Part shown: piece after piece, positions 29,731-40,000 of the stretch
How the letters are laid out: each line of letters opens with the position of its first letter
Numbering within the stretch: the stretch's first letter is position 1
Assembly: GCF_000142905.1 (NCBI RefSeq)
Contig: NW_013657645.1
Span: forward strand, 119,713 to 183,712
Direction of reading: 5' to 3'
Length of the DNA: 64,000 bases
Source: Thecamonas trahens ATCC 50062
Lineage: Eukaryota; Apusozoa; Apusomonadida; Apusomonadidae
The notes under the pieces: model-generated
The model's input: only the letters and a program-made list of their open reading frames with translations
What the model was told of the DNA's origin: nothing
Databases searched by the model: none
Made by a program: the position numbers and the translations under genes

Positions 29731-31286
29731 ATGGGTCGTCGTCGACAAACACTCTCGCTTGTTCCCTCGTCGTCGGCTGCCGCCGGTCGGCTGGGTCGTG
29801 CTACCCCGTCACCCCTCACGGCCGGAGGAGGAGGAGGTGGTGGTGGTCATCCCTCACCGTCACACTCTGCTCATGGCTTAGCACGCTCGCACACTCTCAC
29901 CCCACGCACTACCATCTCTCCACACTCGGCTCATACTCCGCTTTCGGCCGTCTCTATCTCACTCATCTCATCAAGCGATGACGATGNNNNNNNNNNNNNN
30001 NNNNNNNNNNNNNNNNNNNNNNNNNNNNNNNNNNNNNNNNNNNNNNNNNNNNNNNNNNNNNNNNNNNNNNNNNNNNNNNNNNNNNNCTTTTCTCCGCCCA
30101 TCCCGCCCCCCCCCCCCCCTCTTCGCGGCCTTGTTTATAGCCGCATATTTTTCGTCCTTGCACTCCTTTCCCCCAACCCGTCCGCCCCTGGCCGGACTCA
30201 CTGTGCTCATCCTCGTCCTTGCGCTTCATCAGGTCTACGTCTGAAGGCGCGGCGCGGCGCAAGACCAAGTACGAATCGCTGACCAAGCACGCTCGTGAGC
30301 TGCAGTCGCAGCTGGCGTCGCAGAGTCTTGGGCCGATCGCGCTGCAAAACCTCGGGTTTGCCACCTCGCTCCCGCCGCCGCCTACCCAACTGCTTCCGCT
30401 GACGCGCATGCCGCAGACCGAAGACGCAGTGCGTGGCATTGCGCCGCTGGCTGAGACTGGACCTGGGCAGAGCGAGATCTCGGCCAAGGAGCTGCAGGAT
30501 GAGATGGCCAAGCTGCAAATGATGCAAAAGATGTTCACGTGCCAGTACCGGCAGCGCGTGCTCCTTGACTCGCAGATGATGCTGGAGCTCGGCCGTCCGC
30601 AGTCCCACCTTGCGCAGCTCGCGCCGCCGCCGCTGCCGATCTCACTCACCGCTGTCCCGCCGCAGTTTATGTCGGGCCCATGCACGCTGACTCCAGTTCA
30701 AAAGGCGGCCATGCTCAAGCATCTGCAGGCGCTGCAGGCGCAGCAGAACTCGGAGATGGAGCGCGAACTGGTGCACATGTATGAGATGCGCACGGCACAC
30801 CTGGAGAAGCATGTGCAGATGCGCGAGCAGATGCGCGAGCTCGGGATCAGCAACGTCGCCGCTGAGCAATTGAGCACACCGACGCCGATGTCTTTTGACT
30901 CACCGGCCCCGTCCGGCAGCAATCCTTTCGCTATTACATCATCGACGCCCACCAATGCGGCCGCCGAAGCTGCTGCGCCCGGCGACGATATCCCCGCCAG
31001 CAGGGGCGCCACCACTTCGGGATCGCCCATGGCCGTCTCGGCCGTCGCTTCGCCGTCGCTGTCGTCACTACCGTCGCTTGACACGTGGAACGAGTCGTCA
31101 CTCCGCTCGCTGCCCACGCCTGGCGTCAACGGCGACGTCTCTGCCCACAGCTTTGCTTCGTTGGACAGCTCGGGTCTATTTGCGCCGTCCGGAGCAGCCG
31201 CAATGGACCTTGGAGGCTCCAGCGCTGTTGCAGACGCATACCTCAACATCCTGCAGGGCACCTCGAACAGGGCCGAGAATTGGTGA
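29731..31286 (+). CDS. Hypothetical Gln/Met-rich coiled-coil protein (gap inside)
   Basis: An ATG at 29731 opens a Ser/Pro/His-rich exon (MGRRRQTLSLVPSSSAAAG) that runs into the 100-N gap. After the gap, an intron probably ends at TTCATCAG near 30231 and the frame continues to TGA at 31286. The second part begins with a basic helix, ARRKTKYESLTKHARELQSQ, followed by Gln/Met-rich helices (ELQDEMAKLQMMQKMFTC, LKHLQALQAQQNSEMERELV) and a disordered Ser/Pro/Ala tail. It could be a transcriptional or scaffold protein, but I recognise no family. The basic start of the coiled coil is reminiscent of a bZIP without a proper leucine zipper, so I do not call it one. GTGAGT at the stop (TG|GTGAGT) could also be a donor to a further exon. 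Confidence 0.5.
29987..30086. other. Assembly gap (100 N)
   Basis: Exactly 100 N, the usual placeholder for a gap of unknown size, between the two halves of the coiled-coil gene. The right flank is a C-rich run. Confidence 0.9.
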
Positions 31287-31357
31287 GTAAAGTCACACGC
31301 TCAGCCAGCTGCGCAGCTCCTTTACTCATCGTAGCCCAGCGACGCTCACTTGCGCGG

Positions 31358-32278
31358 CTACAGAATGGTGCACGAGCACTTGTTGAGCTTTTTGCTCTGT
31401 TTGGCAAATGTCCGCGACGTCGCGGACAGATCTGAGCACACGTCACAAGTGAGTAGATGGAAGATACGCCTCCAGCCTCCCTCCCGTTTTCTCTCTCCAT
31501 CTCCCTCCTCCCTCCCCCTCCACACAAACTGCACGTACCGGATGAGCGCTGGACAAGCTCCTCGATGCGCTCGCCGCGCTCGAGCAGCTTGTCGATGGCG
31601 ACGAGCATGTTCTCTTGTGTCTCGTCCAGATCCGACTGGATGCGTGTGATGTCATCGGCGTCGGCCGGATTGTCGAAGAGGGCGAGCTGGTCAGCCAGGG
31701 CGGGGATCTCCAGCGCCTGGTCGGTGGCCACGTCCTCCCACTCGGGCAGGGCCTCCTCCACCTCGCTCAGAGCCTTCTCGATCAGATTGAAGGCGACCCG
31801 CCCGGGATAGTTGACATCTGTGATGACCGCCGCGGCCAGACCATCCGGGCGAACTCGGGCGTGGACTACGACCGAGTTTTCGAACGCAGCTTCGTTCTCC
31901 TGCAGCACACTCTGCCGATTGCCAGCCTGCGTCCGCGAGACCACCGTCCGCGACCCGAACCGCAGGAACTCCTTGACCGTCCCACGCGTCCAGAACGAGA
32001 ACCTGTGCCCTCCCCACACGGTAAGCAGAGTCTGTACCCCTCCCTCCCCCCTCCCCCCCTCCCCTGTCCCTGTCCCCTCCCCTCCCTCCCTCCCTCCCCC
32101 TCCCTTCCTTCTCCTCCCTCCCACCCCGCCCTGGAACACAGCCTCCATAGCCAGGCTCCCTCCCCCCCCCTTGCCAGGAACACGACACATACGAAGACAC
32201 GTTATGGTTCTGTGTAATGATGTATGGCTCCACCTTGAAGCCCATGTGCTTGAACGTCATGATCGAGTACAGCGGCAT
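31358..32278 (-). CDS. YKT6: YKT6, prenylated R-SNARE with longin domain
   Basis: A SNARE of ER-Golgi, endosomal and autophagosomal fusion. Three exons (32278-32193, 32002-31539, 31431-31358) give 207 residues. Splicing exon 1 to 2 (donor GTATGT, acceptor GGCACAG) yields NVSSFSFWTRGTVKEFL, which closely matches the longin start of animal YKT6. Exon 2 holds the rest of the longin domain (VVVHARVRPDGLAAAVITD, YPGRVAFNLIEKAL) and most of the SNARE motif, with the zero-layer Arg in LLERGERIEELV. Exon 3 (donor GTACGT, acceptor GTGCTCAG) encodes DLSATSRTFAKQSKKLNK and the lipidation signal CSCTIL. That is an upstream palmitoylatable Cys followed by a CaaX box ending in Leu, where most YKT6 proteins end CCAIM or similar. 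A final Leu would favour geranylgeranylation (inference). Confidence 0.93.
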
Positions 32279-32394
32279 GCTGGGCCCCGTGCAAGAGTAT
32301 GACAGAGAGCGGTGGGGCGAAGCAATGGAACGGTGTCGGCTGGGGCGAGAGCCACGAGCCGCTCGGGATGATGGTCACGAATGCGATTCGCCAT

Positions 32395-33150
32395 CACAGC
32401 CATGATACCACGGCCATGATCACGATGAGAATCACAGCCATGATACCACGACCATGATCAAGATGAAAATCACAGCAATGACACCACGGCCATGATCACG
32501 ATGACAATCACAGCCATGATACCACGGCCATAGATACCACGATCACAACCATGACCACAATCACAGCCATGATACCACAATCACAACCATGACCACAATC
32601 ACAGCCATGATACCACACAGCCATGATACCACAATCACAACCATGATACCACAATCACAACCATGATACCACGATCACAACCATGACCACAATCACAGCC
32701 ATGATGCCACAATCACAACCATGACCACAATCACAGCCATGATACCACAATCACAACCATGATACCACAATCACAGCCATGATACCACAATCACAACCAT
32801 GACCACAATCACAGCCATGATACCACAATCACAACCATGACCACAATCACAGCCATGATACCACAATCACAACCATGACCACAATCACAACCATGATACC
32901 ACAATCACAACCATGATACCACAATCACAGCCATGATGCCACAATCACAACCATGACCACAATCACAGCCATGATACCACAATCACAACCATGACCACAA
33001 TCACAGCCATGATACCACAATCACAACCATGACCACAATCACAGCCATGATACCACAATCACAACCATGACCACAATCACAGCCATGATACCACAATCAC
33101 AACCATGACCACGCCACCACCACAATCGCGATCACGATCACGATCACGAT
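32395..33150. repeat. Minisatellite of 18/21-bp CACAATCACAACCATGA-type units
   Basis: Over 700 bp of tandem sequence made of two alternating units, CCACAATCACAACCATGA (18 bp) and CCACAATCACAGCCATGATA plus C (21 bp), with GATACC variants at the left end. It fades at the right into GATCAC hexamers (33120-33160) and then C runs just before the SDR gene. Unit order is irregular, with higher-order 39-bp blocks. It fills most of the space between the YKT6 start (32278) and the SDR start (33207); no other gene is visible there. It probably overlaps the SDR promoter/leader. Strand asymmetry is strong (few G on the plus strand). Confidence 0.95.
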
Positions 33151-33206
33151 CACGATCACCGCCACCGCCACCCCCCCCACCCCCCCACCCCTCTCCCACA
33201 CTCACC

Positions 33207-34034
33207 ATGGCCACCCGCCGCCTCGCTATCGTCACTGGCTCCAACCAGGGCATCGGGCTCGAGGCAGTCAAGCAGCTCGCGGCAGCCGGCCTCGACGTCA
33301 TCCTCACCTCGCGGTCGGAGGAGAAGGGCCGGGCGGCGGCGGAGGAAGCTTCTGCGGCGGCGTGTTCGGCCGACGCTCCCGGCAGCATCACCGCGCTGCA
33401 GCTGGACATTACCGACACCTCGTCGGTGGCGGCCTTTACCGCGGCGGTGGAGCAGCTCGGCCGGCCGGTCGACGTGCTGGTCAACAACGCGGGGATGGCC
33501 TACAAGGGCGATGCCTTTGGCCCCGACGAAGCCGCCGCTACCCTCGCCGTCAACCTGTACGGGACCAAGGCGCTGACCGACGCCGTCCGCCCGCTGCTCG
33601 CGCCGGCCTCGGCACGCATCATCAACGTCGCCTCGCGAGCCGGTCGCATCTCGCAGACCTCGGGTGACGTCCGCGCTACCCTCGAGGCCGACGATCTGAC
33701 ATGGGACGCCCTCCACGCCCTCGCCCAGGGCTTTGTCACCGCCATCGCCACCGGCAACCACAAGGAGCTCGGCTACTCGGGCTCCATGTACGGTATGTCC
33801 AAGGCCTGCGAGATCGCCTACTCTCGCATCCTCGCTCGCGAGCTCGACGGCAACGTCACCGTCGTCTGGATGTGCCCGGGCTACTGCTCCACCTCGATGT
33901 CCTCGTACCGCGGGACAAAGTCGGCAGCCGAAGGCGCAGACACCATCACCTGGCTTGCCACCGTCGACCCGGCGCCGGCCTCGGCCACTTTCTACGCCGA
34001 GCGCACCGCCATCACCTGGGATACCAAGTTGTAG
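33207..34034 (+). CDS. Short-chain dehydrogenase/reductase, carbonyl reductase type
   Basis: A cytosolic NADPH-dependent SDR of 275 residues, intronless, similar to carbonyl reductase 1 (CBR1). It starts RRLAIVTGSNQGIGLE, the T-G-x3-G-I-G cofactor loop, with an Arg in the following TSRSEEKG that favours NADPH. Further motifs are LDITDTSSV, the structural NNAG (VLVNNAGMA), and RIINVASRAG with the catalytic Ser. The active-site Y-x3-K is in MYGMSKACE. The loop GDVRATLEADDLTWDALHAL between the Ser and Tyr blocks is the long insert that distinguishes monomeric CBR-type enzymes from the tetrameric SDRs. The C terminus (WMCPGYCSTSMSSY, then GADTITWLATV) also fits. The start is the first ATG after the minisatellite. 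The substrate cannot be deduced. Confidence 0.88.
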   Translation: MATRRLAIVTGSNQGIGLEAVKQLAAAGLDVILTSRSEEKGRAAAEEASAAACSADAPGSITALQLDITDTSSVAAFTAAVEQLGRPVDVLVNNAGMAYKGDAFGPDEAAATLAVNLYGTKALTDAVRPLLAPASARIINVASRAGRISQTSGDVRATLEADDLTWDALHALAQGFVTAIATGNHKELGYSGSMYGMSKACEIAYSRILARELDGNVTVVWMCPGYCSTSMSSYRGTKSAAEGADTITWLATVDPAPASATFYAERTAITWDTKL

Positions 34035-34082
34035 CCGTACCACATCCACAGCTAATGCCTTTTACACTACACGCATTCCGAG

Positions 34083-37000
34083 CTACACCGAGTCCATCCA
34101 CTGGCGCAGGACGCCGGCAACCACGTCCGGCAGGCCCGCAATATCGCGGAGGACAACGTAGTACTCAAAGGGGAAGCCGTCAAGAGCAGGCTCGACCTTG
34201 AGCTGTCCGTTGACGTAGCTGACCGACGAGCGCTTGAGGATCGACTTGTCGTCGTCGGCCGAGTCGATGATGATAAAGACAAGGACCATGTTGCGCGACG
34301 CCGCGTCGAGCACGTACCGCTTGACGGCCTCGCGGTTGGGAATGACGCCGTCCGAGACCACAAACATGAGCTGGACGTGCTCCGGCCCACGCGCAGACAG
34401 CCGCGCCTCCTCCAGCAGCCGCAGGCTCGTCTCCATCAGCGCGTCGTACTTGGTCGACGTTTGGCCAAACGAGAACGCCGAGCACACCCGCCCGCCGGCC
34501 GCCGCGTTGAACGGCGTACCGAGTGCGTGCAGCTCGCGCACCTGCTCGCCAAACGACACAATGCCCAGCTCGCCAACCTCGAGCTTGGTCAGCGCCTGCG
34601 CCATCATCGTCATCGCCGCCAGCGCCGTCGACCCGGCGCCCTGCTCAGACATCGACTCCGAGTCGTCGATCGCCAGCAGGACCTGGTACATCCGCTTCGA
34701 CGGCTTGGTCCGCCGCAGCCAGATCTTGTCGCGCTTAAACTGCGAGGCAATGTACGGGATGACCTTGCGCATGTTGATCCGCTTGCCGGTCCGGTAGTCG
34801 CCGCGGAGCGCAGACGCAAGCTTTGGCTCGAGCACAAGCCGCAGCTGCTCGCAGAGCGACGCCGACAGGTCCGCCGTCGCCGCCACGTTGGCCGCCCACA
34901 GCTGCGACCCGAGCGCTTCGGCCTCGAGATTCATCGGCACCGCCTCCTCACCCTGCAGAAGCTCGGCGGCCTCAACCTCGTCGTCCTCGACCGCGTCGCC
35001 GGGACCAGCCACTGGCTCATCGACCACTGCACCCGGGTTGTGGACCCAGTCCATGACCTTGGGCCCTCCCTCGGCGCCGTCGCGTCCGCCGTCTTTCCCG
35101 GCGCCGTCTTCGGTTCCGGCCTCCTCGTCGTCGTCAGATCCAGAGCTGGAGCCACCAGCACCGCCGGCTCCGTCGTCCTCGGGTTCGGCAGTCTTCTTGC
35201 CTGTCAGCAGCTCACGGAGCTTGTCCATGTTCGACGGCAGCGCCTTGTTCGGCTTCTCAGCTTCGCGCTCGTTGCTCTCGGACGCCTTGGGCGGCGGCGG
35301 CGGGCCACTCGCCTCGCCAGCCTCGCCGTCATCGTCGTCGTCGAGCCCACCCTGGGCATCGTCGCTCTTCTTCTCACCACCGTCCTCCTCCTCCCCGAGC
35401 TCCATGGCCTGGACGCCATCGTCGTCGTCGTCGGCCTCGGCCTCTGGATGCGCCTCGCGGTCCTCCTGGGCCTTCTCCTGCTGGGCCTCGACCTGCTCGT
35501 CGAGCGCGGCAGCCATGACCTGGTCATCGGCAGGCGCGTCATCGTCGTGGACAAACTCAAACTCCTGGTCTGCCGCCCAATCGCGCTTCTCGCCGCCGGT
35601 CTCCTCGGCCTCACGCTCGTCGACGTCCTCCTTCTGCTGCGGCTTGTCAAAGTCGCCGTCGTCAATCATCCGCGCCCGCTCCATCCACTCCTGCAGTGCG
35701 TCGCCGAGCGACCGGAACGGGTTCGACTCGGACCCGCGGGTCTCGTTGCTCGCTTCGGTCTCCTGCGACTCGTCAGCCTGCGCCCCGGCGTGGGTCTCCT
35801 GCGCCAGCGCCTCTTGCTCCTGCGTCCGCGCTCCGGCAGTCGTCCCCACGTCGTCCACCTGGTCCTGCTCGTCCTCGCCGCCAGCCGGCTCCTGCTCCAT
35901 CACCGTGTTGTGCTCGCCGGTGTCGACCGTCGGCACCGCCGCGTCGAGCGCCTCGAGCTCCTTAGTTGACTCGTGCCGAGCCTCGTCGTCCTCCTCGTCA
36001 CCGGCGTCGTCCTCCTCCTCGCCACCGGCGTCGTCCTCCTCCTCGCCGAGGTGGCCTTCATCGAGCCCGTCGTTGCCGGTCTCGTTCTGCTCGAGATCGT
36101 CGCCTTCGAGCTCCATCTCTTTGAGCTCGTCCTCGCCGCCGTCGTCGTCGCCCTCGCGCTCTCCGGCCTCGTCCTCAGCCTCAGCCTCGTCTTCAGCCTC
36201 GGCCTCGTCGCCGCTACCGGCGGCCTCGTCGTTCTCCTCCTCCTCGCCACCCTCGACATCCTTGTCGGCAAGCGCATCCACAAACTCTTCGTTGTCCTCC
36301 TCCTCGCCGCCCGACTCCTCCTCCTCGGGCCCGCGATCGTCGTCCTCCAGCTTAAAGTTGTCCATGTCGAGCTCCAGGTTGCCGCCTTCGTTATCCTCCG
36401 GCATCTCATTGGGCGCACCGAGCTCACCGAGCTCACCGTCGTCATCTTCGTCCTCGGCCTCGCCAGACTCGGAGCCATCATCGCCAGACTCGTCGTCCTT
36501 GCCCTTCTCCTGCGGCTGCTCCTCGTCTTCGGGCTTGGACTCGTCCTCGCCATAGCTGTCCTTCTCCACAGCCTCGAGCTCCATCTCCTGGACCTTGGAC
36601 GCGTCGAGCTTCTGCTCGTCGTCGACGCCCTCAACATCGTCGAGCTCGTCCTTCTCGTTGACGTCGTCGTCCGAGTCCCACATCCGCTCGTCGACAAGAT
36701 CCTCATTCTCGTTGTTCTCGCCCATCTGCTCGTCCATCTGCTGCGGCTCGCGCTCATCCTGCGCGTCGTCCTCGTTGGCTTGGTCCTTAGGCACGTCCAT
36801 GAGCTCGCCCTCAAAGTCGTTCTCCATCTCCTTGCCGCTCTCCGGCTCGCCGACTTCGCGGTCTTCCTCCTGGTCCTGCGGCGGCGGCGGGGCATCGTCC
36901 TCGAGTCCGAGCAACTGCTCCTCGTCCTCGATTTGGTCCGACACGTCGTTCTTGCCCTCGCCCTCGCCCATTCCAGTCCCGTCCTCCCACTTCATGTCCA

Positions 37001-40000
37001 TCGGGCCCTCGCCACCGTCTTCGCCCTCGCCTTCACCGTCCTCCTCGTCGCCGCAGAACCCGGTCTCCAGCAGAGACGCCGCCACCGCGCCGAGCACAAA
37101 CGCCATTTTGGACACACACCGGTGGAGCCGTGCTCCACCGGAAACCACACGCGAGTAGAACCCAGACGCAGTGGTAACAAGGACCGAGACGCCGGTCAGC
37201 ACCTCCTTGGCTCCCGCTCCCAGCAGCCCAGCGCTGGCAGCCTCGCTCGCCGCCACCGTGAGCGCTCGCGCCGCCACCGCCAGCCTCCCGCTTGCCAGCG
37301 CGTCGACCATCGCCCGCGCCAGCGCGTCGGCAGCCGCGAGCTCGTTGCCGCCCTCGTCGGCAACTTCCCCACCTTCGCCACCGCTGGTGGACTGAGCGCT
37401 CGCGTTCGCGCTCGCGCTCACTGCAGCCATCACTCCCTGCATCTCGACAAGCGCGGCCGAGACAACTTGCGCAGCAGCAAGGAGGACCTCGCCCTCGGCC
37501 GGCACAACAGCGCCGGCATCAGCAACCCGAGCCGTCGCCGTGTCAGCCACGCTCGACATCGCTGCAGCCACACCAGAGAGGCACTTGCCCAGGCGGACGT
37601 CGCCCCATTTGCTCTCGCAGATCCCGTCCCACTTGGCGAGCCAGCCCTCGGCCGCGCTCGTGGTCGCTCGAAGCTCGGCAAGCGCCTGCGGCACGTTGAT
37701 CACCGCCGCCTCAAGCACTCGCTTGAGCGCGTCACCAACGCTCGCAACAGAGGCCCGCAACGCCTCGACACCCGATGACGACCATGCCGTCCCATACCGC
37801 GCGCCCCACTTGGCAGCGTACGCCGCAAGCGAGACCGACTTGATGACCAGGACTGTCTCATCAAGCGCGAGCTGCGTGCCACGCACCCGCCGCAGCGTCG
37901 CCTCCACCCGCGCCCGTGCCTCGCCGGTCGTCATCGTGACAGTCTCGGGCGCCTCGCTCTGCAGGCTCGCCACAACGCTTTGCAGCGCCGACGCCAGCTT
38001 GGCAAGTTCGCCTGCGCTCTGCGCACCGGCCAGCATGCTCGTCCGCTCGCGACCGGCCAGCGCGTGCATCGCCAGTGCAAAGCCACGGAGCCGCGTCGAC
38101 TCACGGGTCGAGAGATCCGTCGAGCCGGCGAGCGCCTGCATCCGCACCAGCGGCGTCAACGCACGCCAAAAGTACCGGTCGGCGTCGCCGAGCCACTGGG
38201 CAGTCAGCTCGTCGCCAGGCTTGGCCTCAGCAAGCGGCGCTACCGAAAAGACTTGCGGCAGCGACTCAAACGTGTCCGCAGTGGCATGGTGCGAGAGGCC
38301 CATCGCCTCCAGCGCCTTCAGCCCGTCGGTCAACGCCTTCTTCTTCAGGCTCATCGCCTTGGTCGCCTCCTGTAGCTTCTTCATCCGTGCCAACAGGCCA
38401 GACACAATGCCCTCGACGCTCTCCACACCGGTCACCGCAAACGTTGCCGCAGCAGCCTCCCACGCCGCCTGGCTGTATCCCACGTACTTGCGCACGCAAG
38501 AGTCGAGTCGCTTCGTCATCTTGGCGCCGACATCAGCTTCGTCGAGCATGTCAAGCGCAGCCAGTGCGTCGTCCGAGAGCGTAGCCAGCGCCGCGCTAGC
38601 TGCACCGGGCACATCGCCCGCCAACTCGGCGCTTCCGCCGTCGCCGCGGCACCCCTCGTTGAGGCCCTGCACGCTCAGGCTGGCGACGGTGACCGAGTCA
38701 AAGACCGGAACCATCGGCTGCGCGAGCATGTTGGCATACTTGCGGACATACTTGAGCAACTTGCGGTGGGTCGCCTCGGTCGCCGCCTTCATGCCAAAGT
38801 ACGTCTCGTCCTTCCACCGCGCAATCTTGGCCGTGTTGACCAGCTCTTTCTCGATCGGCTCACGCCTGGACCGCACGCTCCGAGCACGCACCTCGTCAAA
38901 GATCGAGTAGTACGCCACAAGGTGGCTGACAACAACTCGCGCGTGTGCGTCGGCACCCAGCTGAAGCCGCATGTGGCCCATCAGCGCACGTAGCAGCTGC
39001 AGCCGTGACCGGAACTCGCCAACAGAAGACGTCTCCATAAACGTCACCAGCGTCTCCACCAGCGCCTTGGCGTCTGCCACCACCGCAGTTCCGGCCCTCG
39101 CCACCGCTGCCGAGCTCAGCTGCGGCGCCATCTCGGCCGAAGCTTCGCCGTGGACAGCCATCTTGTACAGCCAGAACCACCACGCCGCCGCACGCTCACC
39201 GTGCTTGCGGTCCTCGCTCTCCAGCAGCCAGCTCCACGACTCGACCATCCGGCGCCGCCAGAACTTGATGAGCACCTTGATCGGCCGCAACTCGGCAACG
39301 AGCGAGACCTCCTTGGACGCGTACTGCTCCCAGTCCTGCGACCGGAACAGCAGTAGCTCCATGCCAAACACCGCCTTCATCAGCGGCGTCGAGACTGGGA
39401 GCGCAAGGAGCGAGTCGGTTACCAGCCTCAGACCAACAAGCGCGGGCTGGTCTGGCCACGTCTCGAGCAGCAGCGCGAGCTTGGCCCGCAGCGCGCCCAG
39501 CGGCGCCTGAATCCGGGTCAGCTCGCCCACGTTGGCGTCGTTGTGGATGTCGTACGTCACGCCGGTCTTCACCAGCGAGCACGATAGCGCCACGGTCGCG
39601 TCGTCGTTGGTGGTAAACTCAAGCCCCAGCATCGGCTCCTCGCCCTCGCCCGGCCCGATGCCAGATTTCATCGACGGCCGGACGACCGAGACGAGAACGC
39701 CTGACATGAAGAGGAACGCAGCCTGCGCCGCCGCATCCAGCCGCCCGAGTAGCCGGATCGGGCTCGCCGTCTCGTCGCCCTCACCGACCGTGAGCATGCG
39801 GCAGACCTCAAACGCGACTTGGTTGACACGCTGCAGCAACGACCGCCCAGCAACCTTGCTCGCCTTGCTCGCTTGCGCCGCCGCCGCAAGCTCTGCCACC
39901 TGTTCGCCAAGCTTGACCGAGCCGAGCGCGTCGAGCGCCCCGACCTCGCCCTCGACAAAGACCTGCGCGTAGACCTGAACCATCTCAAACACCGTCTTGG

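Noticed and set aside
32395-33150. CRISPR array or coding His-rich repeat protein
   Set aside because: Units are tandem without spacers; mixed 18/21-bp units include stops in each frame over distance, and no flanking gene features exist.
34377-37778. Long plus-strand open frames (about 530-600 codons) opposite midasin
   Set aside because: They mirror the Glu/Asp-rich midasin segment and translate as Leu/Val or Ser runs; they are a by-product of GC-rich codons, with no domain similarity.
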